From Rhizobium sp. ASV20 (GTDB taxonomy: Bacteria > Pseudomonadota > Alphaproteobacteria > Rhizobiales > Rhizobiaceae): DNA of 39,506 bases. The stretch is taken from contig NZ_JAELTU010000059.1 of NCBI RefSeq assembly GCF_016429015.1, positions 1 through 39,506 on the forward strand, given 5' to 3'. Of the stretch, positions 1 to 8,617 are shown in pieces. The notes under the pieces are model-generated. The model was not told the DNA's origin, searched no databases, and saw only the letters and a program-made list of their open reading frames with translations. Every line of letters starts with the position of its first letter. Position 1 is the stretch's first letter. Both the position numbers and the translations under genes were made by a program.

Positions 1-1
1 C

Positions 2-496
2 AAGATCCTGGTCACTGGAAGCGGTACGTCTGGTGCGATTGCCAGCCGGGCCGCACATCTTCTCTCCGTCGGCGGCACCCCCGCCTTCTACCTGCCGCCG
101 GCCGATGGTCTTCACGGTGGTCTGGGCGTTCTCCAACCAGAGGACCTCGTGCTTGCGCTCTCCAAGGGTGGCAGCTCGGAAGAACTCAACGACTTCTGCG
201 CACGCGCAAAGACGCTATGCGCGGGCCTCATTTCCATCACCGCGGACCCGAAGTCTCCGCTGGCTCAGATTTCCAACGATGTGATCCGATTGACGCTTCC
301 CGCAGACAGCGATCTGGGCGCCGTCGTCGCAACAGGCAGCTCTCTGGCAACCGCAGCTGTCACCGACGCCCTCGTCGAGGTGTGCCGTGTTGCGCGCGGG
401 TACGGATGGGACAAGATCCTGTTCACCCATCCCTCGGGCGCCGTCGGTCGTGACGCGGAAGACAGCCTGAAGCGCCTTCAAAACGCTGAGGGCTGA
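2..496 (+). CDS. SIS-domain sugar-phosphate isomerase (5' end cut by window)
   Basis: The reading frame is open from the window edge, so the N-terminus is missing. The 164 visible residues are a SIS (sugar isomerase) domain: a sugar-phosphate loop SGTSGAIASR near the start, a PPADGLHGGLG block that matches HPAEALHGDLG of KdsD/GutQ arabinose-5-phosphate isomerases, an SKGGSSEEL loop and a closing HPSGAVG block equivalent to their HPGGALG. The CBS pair found in KdsD is absent, because the gene stops right after the SIS domain. Family knowledge suggests aldose-ketose isomerisation of a phosphosugar (arabinose 5-phosphate/ribulose 5-phosphate or a similar pair). It is followed after 4 nt by a sugar kinase, so it is probably part of the same operon. 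The exact substrate cannot be read from sequence. Confidence 0.85.
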   Translation, partial: KILVTGSGTSGAIASRAAHLLSVGGTPAFYLPPADGLHGGLGVLQPEDLVLALSKGGSSEELNDFCARAKTLCAGLISITADPKSPLAQISNDVIRLTLPADSDLGAVVATGSSLATAAVTDALVEVCRVARGYGWDKILFTHPSGAVGRDAEDSLKRLQNAEG

Positions 497-500
497 ACGG

Positions 501-1961
501 ATGCAACGCGATCTCGTCGCAGGCGTCGACTCCTCCACCCAGTCGTGCACAGTCGTGCTGAGGCGGCTGGAAGATGGGGTCGTCGTCGCGGAGGCCCGCA
601 AGCCACATCCTCCCACGACGCCGCCGCGCAGCGAGCAGGCGCCCGAGGCCTGGTGGCAAGCGCTCCTCTCCGCTTTCGGTGAATTGACGACCTATCTCCC
701 GCGAATTGCGGGGATCTCGGTCGGCGGTCAGGGACATGGCCTTGTGATGCTCGGCGAAGACGGGCTCCCTCTTCGCGACGCCAAGCTCTGGAACGACACG
801 GAATCCGCCACCGACGCTTCAATCCTGCTGAAAAAACTCCCGCAAAGGGATTGGGCAGCTCGAACTGGCTCGGTTCCGGCCGCAGCACTTACAGTGAGCA
901 AGCTCGCATGGACGGAGCGGATGTATCCTGGCCTGGTTGCTAGGGCGCGCCGGATCATGCTTCCCTCGGACTATCTTCTGTACAGGCTGAGTGGAAGGGC
1001 TGTGTCGGAGCGCGGCGTTTCGTCCGGAACCGGATACTTCAATCCTTTCACCAACTCGTGGGACTTCGAACTCGCCAATCTGGCTGTGCCAAACATCGAA
1101 TGGGCGGCAGTGCTTCCGGAGATCATCGCTTCGAGCGAGGCTTCCGGCCCGGTCCAACGTATCGACGGTCTGGAAGCGCTGCAAGGCGCCATGGTTGGTG
1201 CCGGTTCCGGCGACAACATGACGGCCGCGCTTGGCATGGGAATCCGCGAGGGTGATGTGATTATCTCCTTTGGCACGAGCGGAACCCTTTATGGCCGTAC
1301 CACGATCGGGATCAAGGACGCGACAGGCGCCATCAATGGCTACGCTGACGCCTCCGATGCGTTCCTGCCGATGATCACCACCCTGAACTCGGCCAAGGTC
1401 ACCGATGCCTTTCGCCGAATACTTCGCGCGACAACCGACGAGTTCGACTCCCTCGCGCTTGCAACGGAAGCAGGCGCCAGGGGACTTGTGCTTGTTCCTT
1501 TCCTTGACGGAGAGCGTACGCCCAACCTGCCGAAGGCGACGGGCATAATGGCAGGAATTCGCAGCGACGTAGAGCCAGGGCAGATTGCCCGCGCTGCGGT
1601 GGAAGGCGTCATCTGCGGATTACTTGAGGGCGGCGACTATCTGGCGTCGCTCGGCCTTGAGCGTAGTGGTCGGCTGATCGTCACGGGCGGTGCATCCCGG
1701 TCAAAAGCATATCGCCAGATCCTGGCTGACCTGACCGGAAAGCAGGTTTGGACGTGCGACCTTCCCGAAGCGGCAGCGGCTGGTGCTGCGGTCCAGGCTG
1801 CTGCAGCAGCGACCGGGCGCCATACGGCCGAAATCGCCGAACAATGGGAACCCCAATACGACGTCGTGGCCGAACCGCAAGAGCGAGACGCTGCGCGGAC
1901 GGCAGACGTGCGGCGAGCCTATCGCGCAGCCCTGCCCCTTGCAGAGTGGAGGAAGGAATGA
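501..1961 (+). CDS. FGGY-family carbohydrate kinase, xylulokinase-like
   Basis: Cytoplasmic ATP-dependent sugar kinase of 486 residues, the usual FGGY length (about 480-500). Visible marks are the N-terminal phosphate loop region VDSSTQSCTVV, GISVGGQGHG near residue 75, LWNDTES near residue 95, the catalytic Asp in GSGDN near residue 238, FGTSGTL, PFLDGERTP near residue 335, and the adenosine motif VTGGASRSK near residue 395. These are closest to xylulokinases (XylB). It starts 4 nt after the isomerase stop and its TGA overlaps the permease ATG, so translation is probably coupled. With the isomerase and the RPE-like epimerase downstream it would phosphorylate a ketose (D-xylulose or D-ribulose class) delivered by the ABC transporter. 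Substrate is inferred only. Confidence 0.88.
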   Translation: MQRDLVAGVDSSTQSCTVVLRRLEDGVVVAEARKPHPPTTPPRSEQAPEAWWQALLSAFGELTTYLPRIAGISVGGQGHGLVMLGEDGLPLRDAKLWNDTESATDASILLKKLPQRDWAARTGSVPAAALTVSKLAWTERMYPGLVARARRIMLPSDYLLYRLSGRAVSERGVSSGTGYFNPFTNSWDFELANLAVPNIEWAAVLPEIIASSEASGPVQRIDGLEALQGAMVGAGSGDNMTAALGMGIREGDVIISFGTSGTLYGRTTIGIKDATGAINGYADASDAFLPMITTLNSAKVTDAFRRILRATTDEFDSLALATEAGARGLVLVPFLDGERTPNLPKATGIMAGIRSDVEPGQIARAAVEGVICGLLEGGDYLASLGLERSGRLIVTGGASRSKAYRQILADLTGKQVWTCDLPEAAAAGAAVQAAAAATGRHTAEIAEQWEPQYDVVAEPQERDAARTADVRRAYRAALPLAEWRKE

Positions 1962-2980
1962 CAGACATGACACAGATCCAACCGCACGGGGGCAAGGGAA
2001 TACGAGTTCCCGCCGAAACTGGCATCGCCTTCGTTCTTCTCGTCGTTATGATCGCCGGCGCTATCGCGTCTCCGAACTTTCTGACGTTTTCCAACATCTT
2101 CGTGCTCTTGTTGAACGGCGCGGTCATCGGCTTCCTCTGCTTGGGACAGTCTTTCGTCCTGTTCACCGGTGGCATCGACTTGTCGTGTGGCTCGATCGTG
2201 GCGATGACTTGCGTGATCGCCGCCGTGTTCATCGAATATATTGGTCTGCCCTGGCCAGTTGCAGCTGTGCTCGTGCTTGCCGTCGGCGCGCTGGCGGGTG
2301 CCGTTAACGGATTGATCATCGACAAGACGGGGGTTCCTCCCTTCATCGTGACCTTTGCAATGATGGGTGTCGCCGCATCAATCCCGCAGATCATCACGGG
2401 TGCTGAATCCATCCGCGTGATGGACTTCGGATATCGCTTCATTGGTCAGTACAAGCTGTTCGGAATTCCGTTCCCCGTGGTCGCCCTTGCTGTCGCCGTC
2501 GTCGTCGCCGCACTCTTTATAAAGCGGACAGTGACTGGCACGCACATCTTCGCCGTTGGCGGCAATGTCGAGGCAGCGCGCCTGGCCGGGGTCAACACGT
2601 CGCGCATCACCATCCTCGTCTACTCGATTTCCGGCCTTTGCGGCGCTTGTGGTGGCCTGATCTACGGCTCGCGCCTGATGACGGGTTACCCGACCGCTGG
2701 CCGTGGCGACGAGCTGTTCTTCTCGATCGCAGGCGCAGTCGTCGGTGGTGTCAGCCTCTTCGGTGGTATCGGCTCCATCTGGGGCGCGATGATCGGGGCG
2801 ACCCTGATCGCCACCATCTCCAACCTCATGAACGTTCTGAACGTCAATGCATATTGGCAGCCTCTCGTCATCGGCGTGATCATTCTGGTCGGCGTGACAT
2901 TCGACACCATGCGTTCGTCCGGCAGGCTCTCCCTGCCTTGGGTCGCCCTGTTGAAGAAGAAGTTTTCGGCCAGCGCCTAA
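1958..2980 (+). CDS. CUT2-family sugar ABC transporter permease
   Basis: Integral inner-membrane permease of 340 residues, with about eight to ten hydrophobic helices and the CUT2/RbsC signature GGIDLSCGSIVAM near residue 73. The loop AVGGNVEAARLAGV near residue 200, which contacts the ATPase in this family, is also present. I chose the ATG at 1958 because it overlaps the kinase TGA in an ATGA arrangement and has a GGAGGA ribosome site just upstream. The reading frame stays open further 5', but that part lies inside the kinase gene and shows no protein-like character. With the binding protein and double ATPase that follow it forms a complete high-affinity sugar importer. Confidence 0.92.
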   Translation: MTDMTQIQPHGGKGIRVPAETGIAFVLLVVMIAGAIASPNFLTFSNIFVLLLNGAVIGFLCLGQSFVLFTGGIDLSCGSIVAMTCVIAAVFIEYIGLPWPVAAVLVLAVGALAGAVNGLIIDKTGVPPFIVTFAMMGVAASIPQIITGAESIRVMDFGYRFIGQYKLFGIPFPVVALAVAVVVAALFIKRTVTGTHIFAVGGNVEAARLAGVNTSRITILVYSISGLCGACGGLIYGSRLMTGYPTAGRGDELFFSIAGAVVGGVSLFGGIGSIWGAMIGATLIATISNLMNVLNVNAYWQPLVIGVIILVGVTFDTMRSSGRLSLPWVALLKKKFSASA

Positions 2981-3048
2981 CAGCGCGAAGCAGAGACGGC
3001 ACCGGCCGAACCGGCAACCAAATTCATCATCCAAACAGGAGGAGAACG

Positions 3049-4005
3049 ATGAAGAAACTCGTGAAGAATTCCGTATTGGCGGCCTTTGCCATGTCGCTCA
3101 CACTTTCGGCAGCAGCCGTCCATGCTCAGGATAAGAAGGTTCTGGGAGTGTCCCTGCCGAATCTGACGAATCCCTATTACGTCGCCATGAAGAAGAGCTT
3201 CGAGGAAAACGGCGTCAAGCAGGGCTTCGAAGTACGTGTGCTGATAGCAGACAATGACGATGCGAAACAGCTCTCCCAGATCCAGACCCTGGTTCAGCAG
3301 GGTGTTGCGGCAGTCGCCCTCAACTGCGTTTCCTCAGGTCCGTGCGTAGCGTCGGTCTCCGAACTCAATCAGGCGAAGATCCCGGTTTTCACCATCAACC
3401 TTCTTCCCGATCAGGAAGGTCTGAAGGCTGAGAACCTGAAGGTCGAGCAGGCTGTCCAAACAGACCAGAAGGCCGGTGGTGCGTATATCGGCAAGCAACT
3501 CCTTGCGGACATCGGCGCCGAAGGCAAGGCCGTCATCGGTATCGTCGGTGAACCGACCTCGGTCTCCGCGAACGCACGTGACGCAGGTTTCAAGGAAGCC
3601 CTTGCCTCCAACCCGAATGTCAAGTTCGTGGCGCTCGTAAATGGCAAGGTTGAAGAAACAACCTCCCTCAAGGTCACGACTGAAATGCTCCAGGGCAACC
3701 CTGACATCACAGTCGTGTACTCCGACACCGAACCATCCGCTCTGGGCGCGATTGCCGCTATCCAGCAGCTCGGCCGTGACGACGTGAAGCTTTATGCCTT
3801 CGTGGACAAGCTCGGCGTCAAGCACATCGAGGACAACACGACCCTGAAGGCTGGTGCAATCCAGGAACCTGCCAAGCTCGCACAGATTCAGGTGGAGAAT
3901 ATCAAGAAGTTCCTCGATGGCGAGAAGCTCGCACCGGTAATCGACAGCCCGCCGCTCCTCGTCAACAAGGACAACGCAAGCGAGACGGTTGGAAAAGCCT
4001 ACTAA
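3049..4005 (+). CDS. Sugar ABC transporter periplasmic substrate-binding protein
   Basis: Periplasmic binding protein of 318 residues in the Peripl_BP_4 (RbsB-like) class. A clear Sec signal peptide (MKKLVKNS, then a hydrophobic core, ending VHAQ near residue 25) precedes VLGVSLPNLTNPYYVAMKK, the usual first strand and ligand loop of ribose/xylose-type proteins. The hinge region VVYSDTEPSALGAIAAI lies near residue 225. An AGGAGG site 5 nt before the ATG makes this the best ribosome site of the operon. It is followed by a strong intercistronic hairpin, which would favour a high level of binding protein over the other subunits. The ligand is probably a pentose or related polyol, inferred from neighbouring enzymes. 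Confidence 0.92.
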   Translation: MKKLVKNSVLAAFAMSLTLSAAAVHAQDKKVLGVSLPNLTNPYYVAMKKSFEENGVKQGFEVRVLIADNDDAKQLSQIQTLVQQGVAAVALNCVSSGPCVASVSELNQAKIPVFTINLLPDQEGLKAENLKVEQAVQTDQKAGGAYIGKQLLADIGAEGKAVIGIVGEPTSVSANARDAGFKEALASNPNVKFVALVNGKVEETTSLKVTTEMLQGNPDITVVYSDTEPSALGAIAAIQQLGRDDVKLYAFVDKLGVKHIEDNTTLKAGAIQEPAKLAQIQVENIKKFLDGEKLAPVIDSPPLLVNKDNASETVGKAY

Positions 4006-4012
4006 GCAATTC

Positions 4013-4039
4013 CCGGGCGCGCAAAATGCGCGCGCCCGG
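4013..4039 (+). other. Intercistronic stem-loop after the binding-protein gene
   Basis: Perfect 10-bp GC-only arms (CCGGGCGCGC and its complement) enclose a 7-nt AAAATGC loop, 7 nt after the binding-protein stop. There is no T-run behind it, so it is unlikely to be a simple intrinsic terminator. Hairpins at this place in binding-protein operons usually protect the upstream mRNA from 3' decay, giving more binding protein than ATPase. Confidence 0.7.
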
Positions 4040-4069
4040 ACATCTGTCCCAATCTGTGAGGTACGCGAC

Positions 4070-5560
4070 ATGTCCAGCTACAAGGCGACCGGTATCACCA
4101 AGTCCTTTGCAGGCGTCGGAGTTCTGCATGGCATCGACTTCGAAGTGAAACCAGGTACGATCCATGGCCTCTTCGGCCATAATGGCGCCGGGAAGTCCAC
4201 GCTGCTCAAAATCCTTGCAGGCGCACAACCACAGGACAATGGTGAGCTGATTGTGGATGGCGAGACAGTCAGTCTTCACTCCCCCAGAGAGGCGCTCGCC
4301 AAGGGGATCGGCTGCGTCTACCAGGAACTCCGCCTGATACCGAACCTCACAGTATCGGAAAATCTCTTCCTCGGCAGAGAGGTCACGCTTCACGGACTGA
4401 AGCAGACAGCCGCGATGAACACCTACTCCAAAACTCTGCTTTCGAGCTATGGCCTCCATGTCGATGTGACACGGACGGTCAAAGGGCTATCGCATCCTGA
4501 AAAGCAGCTCCTTGAGGTTATTGCAAACCTGGAAGGCAAAGCTCGCTACCTTTTCCTTGACGAGCCAACCACCGCCTTGGACGGCAATCAATCGGCCGAA
4601 CTGCTTGCGCATGTCCGACGGATTGCGCTCGAGCGCAACATCGGCGTCGTTCTGGTATCTCATAAGCTCGACGAAGTCCTGACCGTTTGCGACGAGGCCA
4701 CCGTGCTATCGGGAGGCCGGCTGGTCTATCACGCAACAGGCGCCGACGTAGGCAAGCAGGCCATTGTCGACGCCATCGTTGGCGATGCCCATGGTAAGCA
4801 TGTCGCGAGCCGCCGGGAAGTCCGCGCTGCAGGTGACGCTCTCTTGAAGGTCAAAGGTCTCGCCGGAACCAGGCTGAAGGGTGTGGACGTCGAAGCCCGG
4901 CGCGGTGAGGTTCTCGGCCTCTATGGCCTCGTCGGATCTGGCAGAACCCGTTTTCTGCGCACGCTCTACGGAATGGAGCCTGCGGCTTCCGGCTTGGTCG
5001 AGATCGCAGGGAAGCGCTACCTCCCCTCTTCTCCTAAGCGAGCGATAGAGAGCGGCATCGCATTCCTGACTGAAGAGCGCAAGCATGATGGTTTCATCCC
5101 GCTCATGACATCGTTCCAGAACGTCGTCCTGTCGACGCTCACGCGCTATCGCAGCAAGGGTCTGGTGGACCTGAACCAGGCTCGTGCTTCGGCACGAAAG
5201 ACCCTCGCGTCGATCGGAACGCGCGGGCAGCTCGATGCTCCAACCAAATCGCTCTCCGGCGGCAACCAGCAGAAGGTCCTGCTCGGTCGCATCATCGAAC
5301 AGAATGCCGAGCTGATCCTTCTCGATGAACCCACCAAGGGAGTGGACATTGGCGCCAAGTCGGACATCTACGACATCATCCGGCGTCTTGCCGACGAGGG
5401 TCGATGCATCGTCGTCGTGTCTTCGGAGGAGGAAGAACTGGTGGAGATCTGCGACAGAATCGCTATCTTCCAGCATGGATATTGCACCGCAAAACCGAGG
5501 CCAGTCGAGGAGTGGACCCTCGGCAAGCTCCGCGAAGCAGCCTGGGCGCCCGCGACATGA
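4070..5560 (+). CDS. CUT2-family sugar ABC transporter ATPase (two nucleotide-binding domains)
   Basis: Cytoplasmic ATPase of 496 residues with two ABC domains in tandem, as in RbsA/XylG. Domain 1 has Walker A GHNGAGKST near residue 38, Walker B YLFLDEPTTAL near residue 160 and an H-loop VVLVSHKLDE. Its signature is unusual (LSHPEKQLLEV in place of LSxGQxQ). Domain 2 has a degenerate Walker A (GLVGSGRTR), a normal LSGGNQQK signature near residue 400 and Walker B LILLDEPTKGVD. The pattern, one degenerate site and one active site, is normal for CUT2 ATPases. I chose the ATG at 4070 because the open frame upstream overlaps the binding-protein end and hairpin. Its TGA overlaps the start of the epimerase gene. 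Confidence 0.92.
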   Translation: MSSYKATGITKSFAGVGVLHGIDFEVKPGTIHGLFGHNGAGKSTLLKILAGAQPQDNGELIVDGETVSLHSPREALAKGIGCVYQELRLIPNLTVSENLFLGREVTLHGLKQTAAMNTYSKTLLSSYGLHVDVTRTVKGLSHPEKQLLEVIANLEGKARYLFLDEPTTALDGNQSAELLAHVRRIALERNIGVVLVSHKLDEVLTVCDEATVLSGGRLVYHATGADVGKQAIVDAIVGDAHGKHVASRREVRAAGDALLKVKGLAGTRLKGVDVEARRGEVLGLYGLVGSGRTRFLRTLYGMEPAASGLVEIAGKRYLPSSPKRAIESGIAFLTEERKHDGFIPLMTSFQNVVLSTLTRYRSKGLVDLNQARASARKTLASIGTRGQLDAPTKSLSGGNQQKVLLGRIIEQNAELILLDEPTKGVDIGAKSDIYDIIRRLADEGRCIVVVSSEEEELVEICDRIAIFQHGYCTAKPRPVEEWTLGKLREAAWAPAT

Positions 5561-6198
5561 CGGCGCTCTCCGCATCGGTTTATGCGGCTAATCCGTTTCG
5601 CCTTGCCGAAGAAATAGAAGCAGTCGTGGCCAACGTCGAGTCCTTGCACCTCGACGTCATGGATGGGGTCTTTGCGCCCGAATACGGGCTCACTGCGCGG
5701 GTGATCCGCGACCTGACCGAATGCACTGCGACACCGCTCGACGTGCATTTGATGGTCGCTCAGCCAAAGCAATCCGCTATCCGGTTCGCGGAGATGGGTG
5801 TCCGGTCGATCGCTGTTCATTTAGAAACAGAGCAGAACTATAACGAGATTGCTGCCATTGTCAGAAGCCACGGCGTCAAAGCATATGCAGCCCTTCGGCA
5901 CACGACGCCGATGTGCGCTCTTGCGGCGGTCGCGGCCCACTCAGATGGGTGCCTCTTGTTGACCGCCCCGGCGGGCGGCGGGTCTTTTGATGAGCGTGCT
6001 TTCTCACGCCTGCAGGAACGCCCATCAAATCTCTACACTATCGTTGACGGCAAGATTGGCCCCGACCACTTCGCCCGGTTGAATGAACTCGGCGTGGATT
6101 TGGCCGTCGTGGGAGCAGCCCTGTTCCTCGACGGAGAGGCAGAGCAACGCTCAAGGACGCTGTCGCAAATGCTGCGCGCCAGACCCTCTTTGTCTTGA
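5557..6198 (+). CDS. Ribulose-phosphate 3-epimerase-like protein (RPE/AlsE family)
   Basis: TIM-barrel epimerase of 213 residues, slightly shorter than housekeeping RPE (about 220-225). All four metal ligands of the family can be placed: His and Asp in LHLDVMDG (residues about 28-35), His in VHLMV and Asp in IVDGKI. The phosphate-binding glycine loop appears as APAGGGSF and a later VVGAALF. The sequence is divergent from housekeeping RPE (GVFAPEYG where NHYVPNLTIG is usual), so a substrate such as allulose 6-phosphate (AlsE type) is as likely as ribulose 5-phosphate. Start at the ATG that overlaps the ATPase stop by 4 nt. It is the last gene of the sugar operon and would feed the product into the pentose-phosphate pool. 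Confidence 0.85.
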   Translation: MTALSASVYAANPFRLAEEIEAVVANVESLHLDVMDGVFAPEYGLTARVIRDLTECTATPLDVHLMVAQPKQSAIRFAEMGVRSIAVHLETEQNYNEIAAIVRSHGVKAYAALRHTTPMCALAAVAAHSDGCLLLTAPAGGGSFDERAFSRLQERPSNLYTIVDGKIGPDHFARLNELGVDLAVVGAALFLDGEAEQRSRTLSQMLRARPSLS

Positions 6199-6263
6199 AC
6201 CGATGCTATTCCTAAGGTTGCAGTGGTCACTGATTTTTAGCAATTTCGTCGTTCATTGGCGCG

Positions 6264-7421
6264 ATGAACACACTCGCGATCAAACCACCGATATACGATA
6301 CCGATCCGGTCGATAATCTCGTTCTGGAATTGTCGATGGCGCGCGGCCTTGCCGAGGTGATGGATATCGTGCGCAGGGAGGCACGGGCTCTCATTGGAGC
6401 CGACGGCATCACCTTTGTGCTGCGCGCGGGCAACGAGTGTTTCTATGCCGACGAAGACGCGATAACGCCTTTGTGGAAGGGCCAGCGCTTTTCGGCAGAA
6501 GCTTGTATCTCGGGTTGGGCAATGACACATCGCCAGGTGGTCGTAGTTGAGGATATCTATGCCGACCATCGTATCCCGCACGCCGCCTACCGGCCGACAT
6601 TCGTCAAGAGCCTCGCTATTACCCCGGTTCGCACGGACGATCCGGTCGCTGCGATCGGAGCCTATTGGGCGCATCGGCACGTGCCCTCGGAAGAGCAGCT
6701 CCGTCGCCTACAGAGAATTGCCAACAGTGCCGCGATGGCCATGGCGAACGTTGCACTGCTTGAGGCGCTGATCGATTCCCGGGAAGAGGCGATCCGCGCC
6801 AAGGATGCGATCATCTTCGCCATGGCCTCGCTCGCCGAGGTACGCGACAATGAAACCGGCAATCACATCTATCGGACACAGCACTATGTCCGAGCGCTCG
6901 CACAAGCGTCTCAACCATTCTTCCCTGATCAGCTTCGAGACGGGATGATCGAGCTGATTTTCAAGTCAGCTCCGCTCCACGATATCGGCAAGATCGGCGT
7001 ACCCGACAAGATTCTGTTCAAACCTGGCAAGCTCGATGCGGAAGAATTCGCAATCATGCAGACCCATCCAGATCTCGGACGGCGCGCCATTGAAGCTGGA
7101 GAACGACGCCTTGGGGCGAGTACATTCCTTGATGTCGCCAAGGATATCGCCTTCACCCATCACGAAAGATGGGACGGATCCGGCTACCCCCAGGGCTTGT
7201 CCGGCACCGACATACCTTTGGCCGGACGGCTGATGGCGATTGCCGACGTCTATGATGCGCTGGTGTCGGACAGGGTCTACAAAAAGGCCATGCCGCATGT
7301 GCAGGCGGTCGCTCTGATCCTCAGCGAAAGGGGTAGGCACTTCGATCCGCAACTCATCGACATTTTCGAGAAGATTGCGCCGCTCTTTGACGACATCCAT
7401 AGGCAGTTCATCGACCCATAA
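6264..7421 (+). CDS. GAF and HD-GYP domain cyclic-di-GMP phosphodiesterase
   Basis: Cytoplasmic signalling protein of 385 residues without membrane segments. Residues about 15-165 form a GAF domain (FVLRAGNECFYADEDAITPLW, ISGWAMTHRQVVVVEDIYAD). After a short helical linker, residues about 180-370 are an HD-GYP domain: HD at 239-240 in PLHDIGK, a further His in QTHPDLG, HHERWDGSGYP at 299-309 with the diagnostic GYP, and DVYDAL near residue 330. All metal-binding residues seem present, so hydrolysis of c-di-GMP is expected. The GAF domain probably senses a small ligand. It stands alone, 65 nt after the sugar operon, with no clear ribosome site. A weak hairpin (7504-7530) follows. Confidence 0.9.
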   Translation: MNTLAIKPPIYDTDPVDNLVLELSMARGLAEVMDIVRREARALIGADGITFVLRAGNECFYADEDAITPLWKGQRFSAEACISGWAMTHRQVVVVEDIYADHRIPHAAYRPTFVKSLAITPVRTDDPVAAIGAYWAHRHVPSEEQLRRLQRIANSAAMAMANVALLEALIDSREEAIRAKDAIIFAMASLAEVRDNETGNHIYRTQHYVRALAQASQPFFPDQLRDGMIELIFKSAPLHDIGKIGVPDKILFKPGKLDAEEFAIMQTHPDLGRRAIEAGERRLGASTFLDVAKDIAFTHHERWDGSGYPQGLSGTDIPLAGRLMAIADVYDALVSDRVYKKAMPHVQAVALILSERGRHFDPQLIDIFEKIAPLFDDIHRQFIDP

Positions 7422-7809
7422 ACATGTGTGAACCTTTTACGGGACTCAACTGGCGGCTTGAACCAAATGACTACCAAACATTGGTCATGCCAAAGGGTGG
7501 GAATGCCCTTTCCTGTCACGAGAAGGGGCAAGGTCGTGGAGTGATGATGTCGATCCCTCCACGCCAGCGACAGTGACGGTCTTGTCGGTTATTTATCGTT
7601 TCATGGGAAACAAGGAGCGTCCGTAAATGTCCAAAAGGATGACCTTTGGACAACAGCACCCTTCGTCGTAGCTTGATATTTATATCAAAACACGATGCAA
7701 GCGTTTGGAACCAATCCACAAAGAGCGTGCTCTACGGCAAATCGGACGCATGCCCCAACGCAAGATTGTTCGACCTCTCATGCGCTGGACGAGGGGCAGG
7801 AGGATCGAA
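7422..7809. other. Non-coding stretch after the HD-GYP gene
   Basis: No convincing gene. It holds a 9-bp hairpin with one G-T pair at 7504-7530 (arms TGCCCTTTC and GAAGGGGCA), which might mark the HD-GYP transcript end although no T-run follows. An imperfect inverted repeat lies at 7629-7651 (arms GTCCAAAAGG and CCTTTGGAC). Base composition is more AT-rich than the flanking genes. Confidence 0.5.
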
Positions 7810-7835
7810 GAGAGGCCTGCCCCGGCAGACCTCTC
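7810..7835 (-). terminator. Hairpin after the Lys/Ala-tailed gene
   Basis: Arms GAGAGGCCTGC and GCAGACCTCTC, about 11 bp with one G-T pair when read on the minus strand, start 12 nt beyond the minus-strand stop codon. A pyrimidine-rich but not pure T tract follows. Position supports a transcript end; the weak T-run lowers confidence. Confidence 0.45.
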
Positions 7836-7847
7836 ATTGCCTGATGT

Positions 7848-8345
7848 TTATGCCTTCGGCTTGCGCCCGCGCTTCGGCGTCTCGGCGGCCGCTGCGCCCG
7901 GTACAGGGTCTGCTTTCGTCGCCTTCACGGTTGCCGGCTTGCGAGCCGCAGCTTTCGCCGGCGTCTTGGCCTTTGCGCCGTTCAGAAGTGCTGCACGGCG
8001 CAAACGGTTGTCCTCGAGCGCCTTCTGGAACGAAACGTCGTTATCGGCATGACCGGCAAGGTCGTCAAGAAACTCGGCAACCTGTGCCGTGGTCTCTACG
8101 ACAACGTAATTTAGCCCCTTCCCCGCATCAATGGAATCCCGGCCGATGGTCACGCCAAAACCGCCGGGGGCACGCTGAAACCAGGTCGAGCGCCACTTGT
8201 TGAAGCCGGCGACGTCGCTCTCGAACTCGGCCAGGTATATCTTCTGCTCGGCCACTCTGGCGCGGAAGGTGTCAACCGCGCTGCGTTTGCCGGCTTTCGG
8301 CTTGTCAGACTTCTTGGCGGACCACTTTTCCAAAAAACTCGTCAT
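7848..8345 (-). CDS. Hypothetical protein with basic Lys/Ala-rich C-terminal tail
   Basis: A protein of 165 residues that I do not recognise as a named family. Residues 1-115 look like a folded, mixed domain (AVDTFRARVAEQKIYLAEFE, then FNKWRSTWFQRAPGGFGVT and NYVVVETTAQVAEFLDDLAG). Residues 120-165 are a low-complexity Lys/Ala/Pro tail of the histone-H1 kind ending KRGRKPKA, which contains an AT-hook-like RGRKP core. The tail suggests nucleic-acid binding, but that is inference. I chose the ATG at 8345; a GTG 12 nt upstream would sit directly against the AAGGAAG ribosome site. A hairpin follows the stop. Confidence 0.72.
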   Translation of the reverse strand: MTSFLEKWSAKKSDKPKAGKRSAVDTFRARVAEQKIYLAEFESDVAGFNKWRSTWFQRAPGGFGVTIGRDSIDAGKGLNYVVVETTAQVAEFLDDLAGHADNDVSFQKALEDNRLRRAALLNGAKAKTPAKAAARKPATVKATKADPVPGAAAAETPKRGRKPKA

Positions 8346-8617
8346 TATGCTCGTCACTTCCTTTGGTCTTCGTCATCAAAACGGATCACAATGTTTTGCG
8401 TCAATCAGGCACTCATGCACCCAGCTGCCCGAAGATTCTATAGAATTGTCACGTCATGGCAACACCGGGAGCCCGAACGAACGGACATTCGTCAAATATG
8501 GATTGTAAACGCAACCCCAGTCGATTTTGGTGGGTAGCGCGCGAAGGATTGGCCACGGGACTTTTCACGCAATGGCCGGCCCGTTAAAGTTCCCCCATCC
8601 GATTGGTTGGATAGGCA

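Noticed and set aside
1748..1957. N-terminal extension of the ABC permease
   Set aside because: The extra 70 residues lie inside the kinase gene, are Arg-rich frame noise, and the ATG at 1958 has a strong ribosome site.
4013..4039. Intrinsic terminator in the sugar operon
   Set aside because: No T-run after the stem and the ATPase gene follows directly, so it is listed as a stem-loop.
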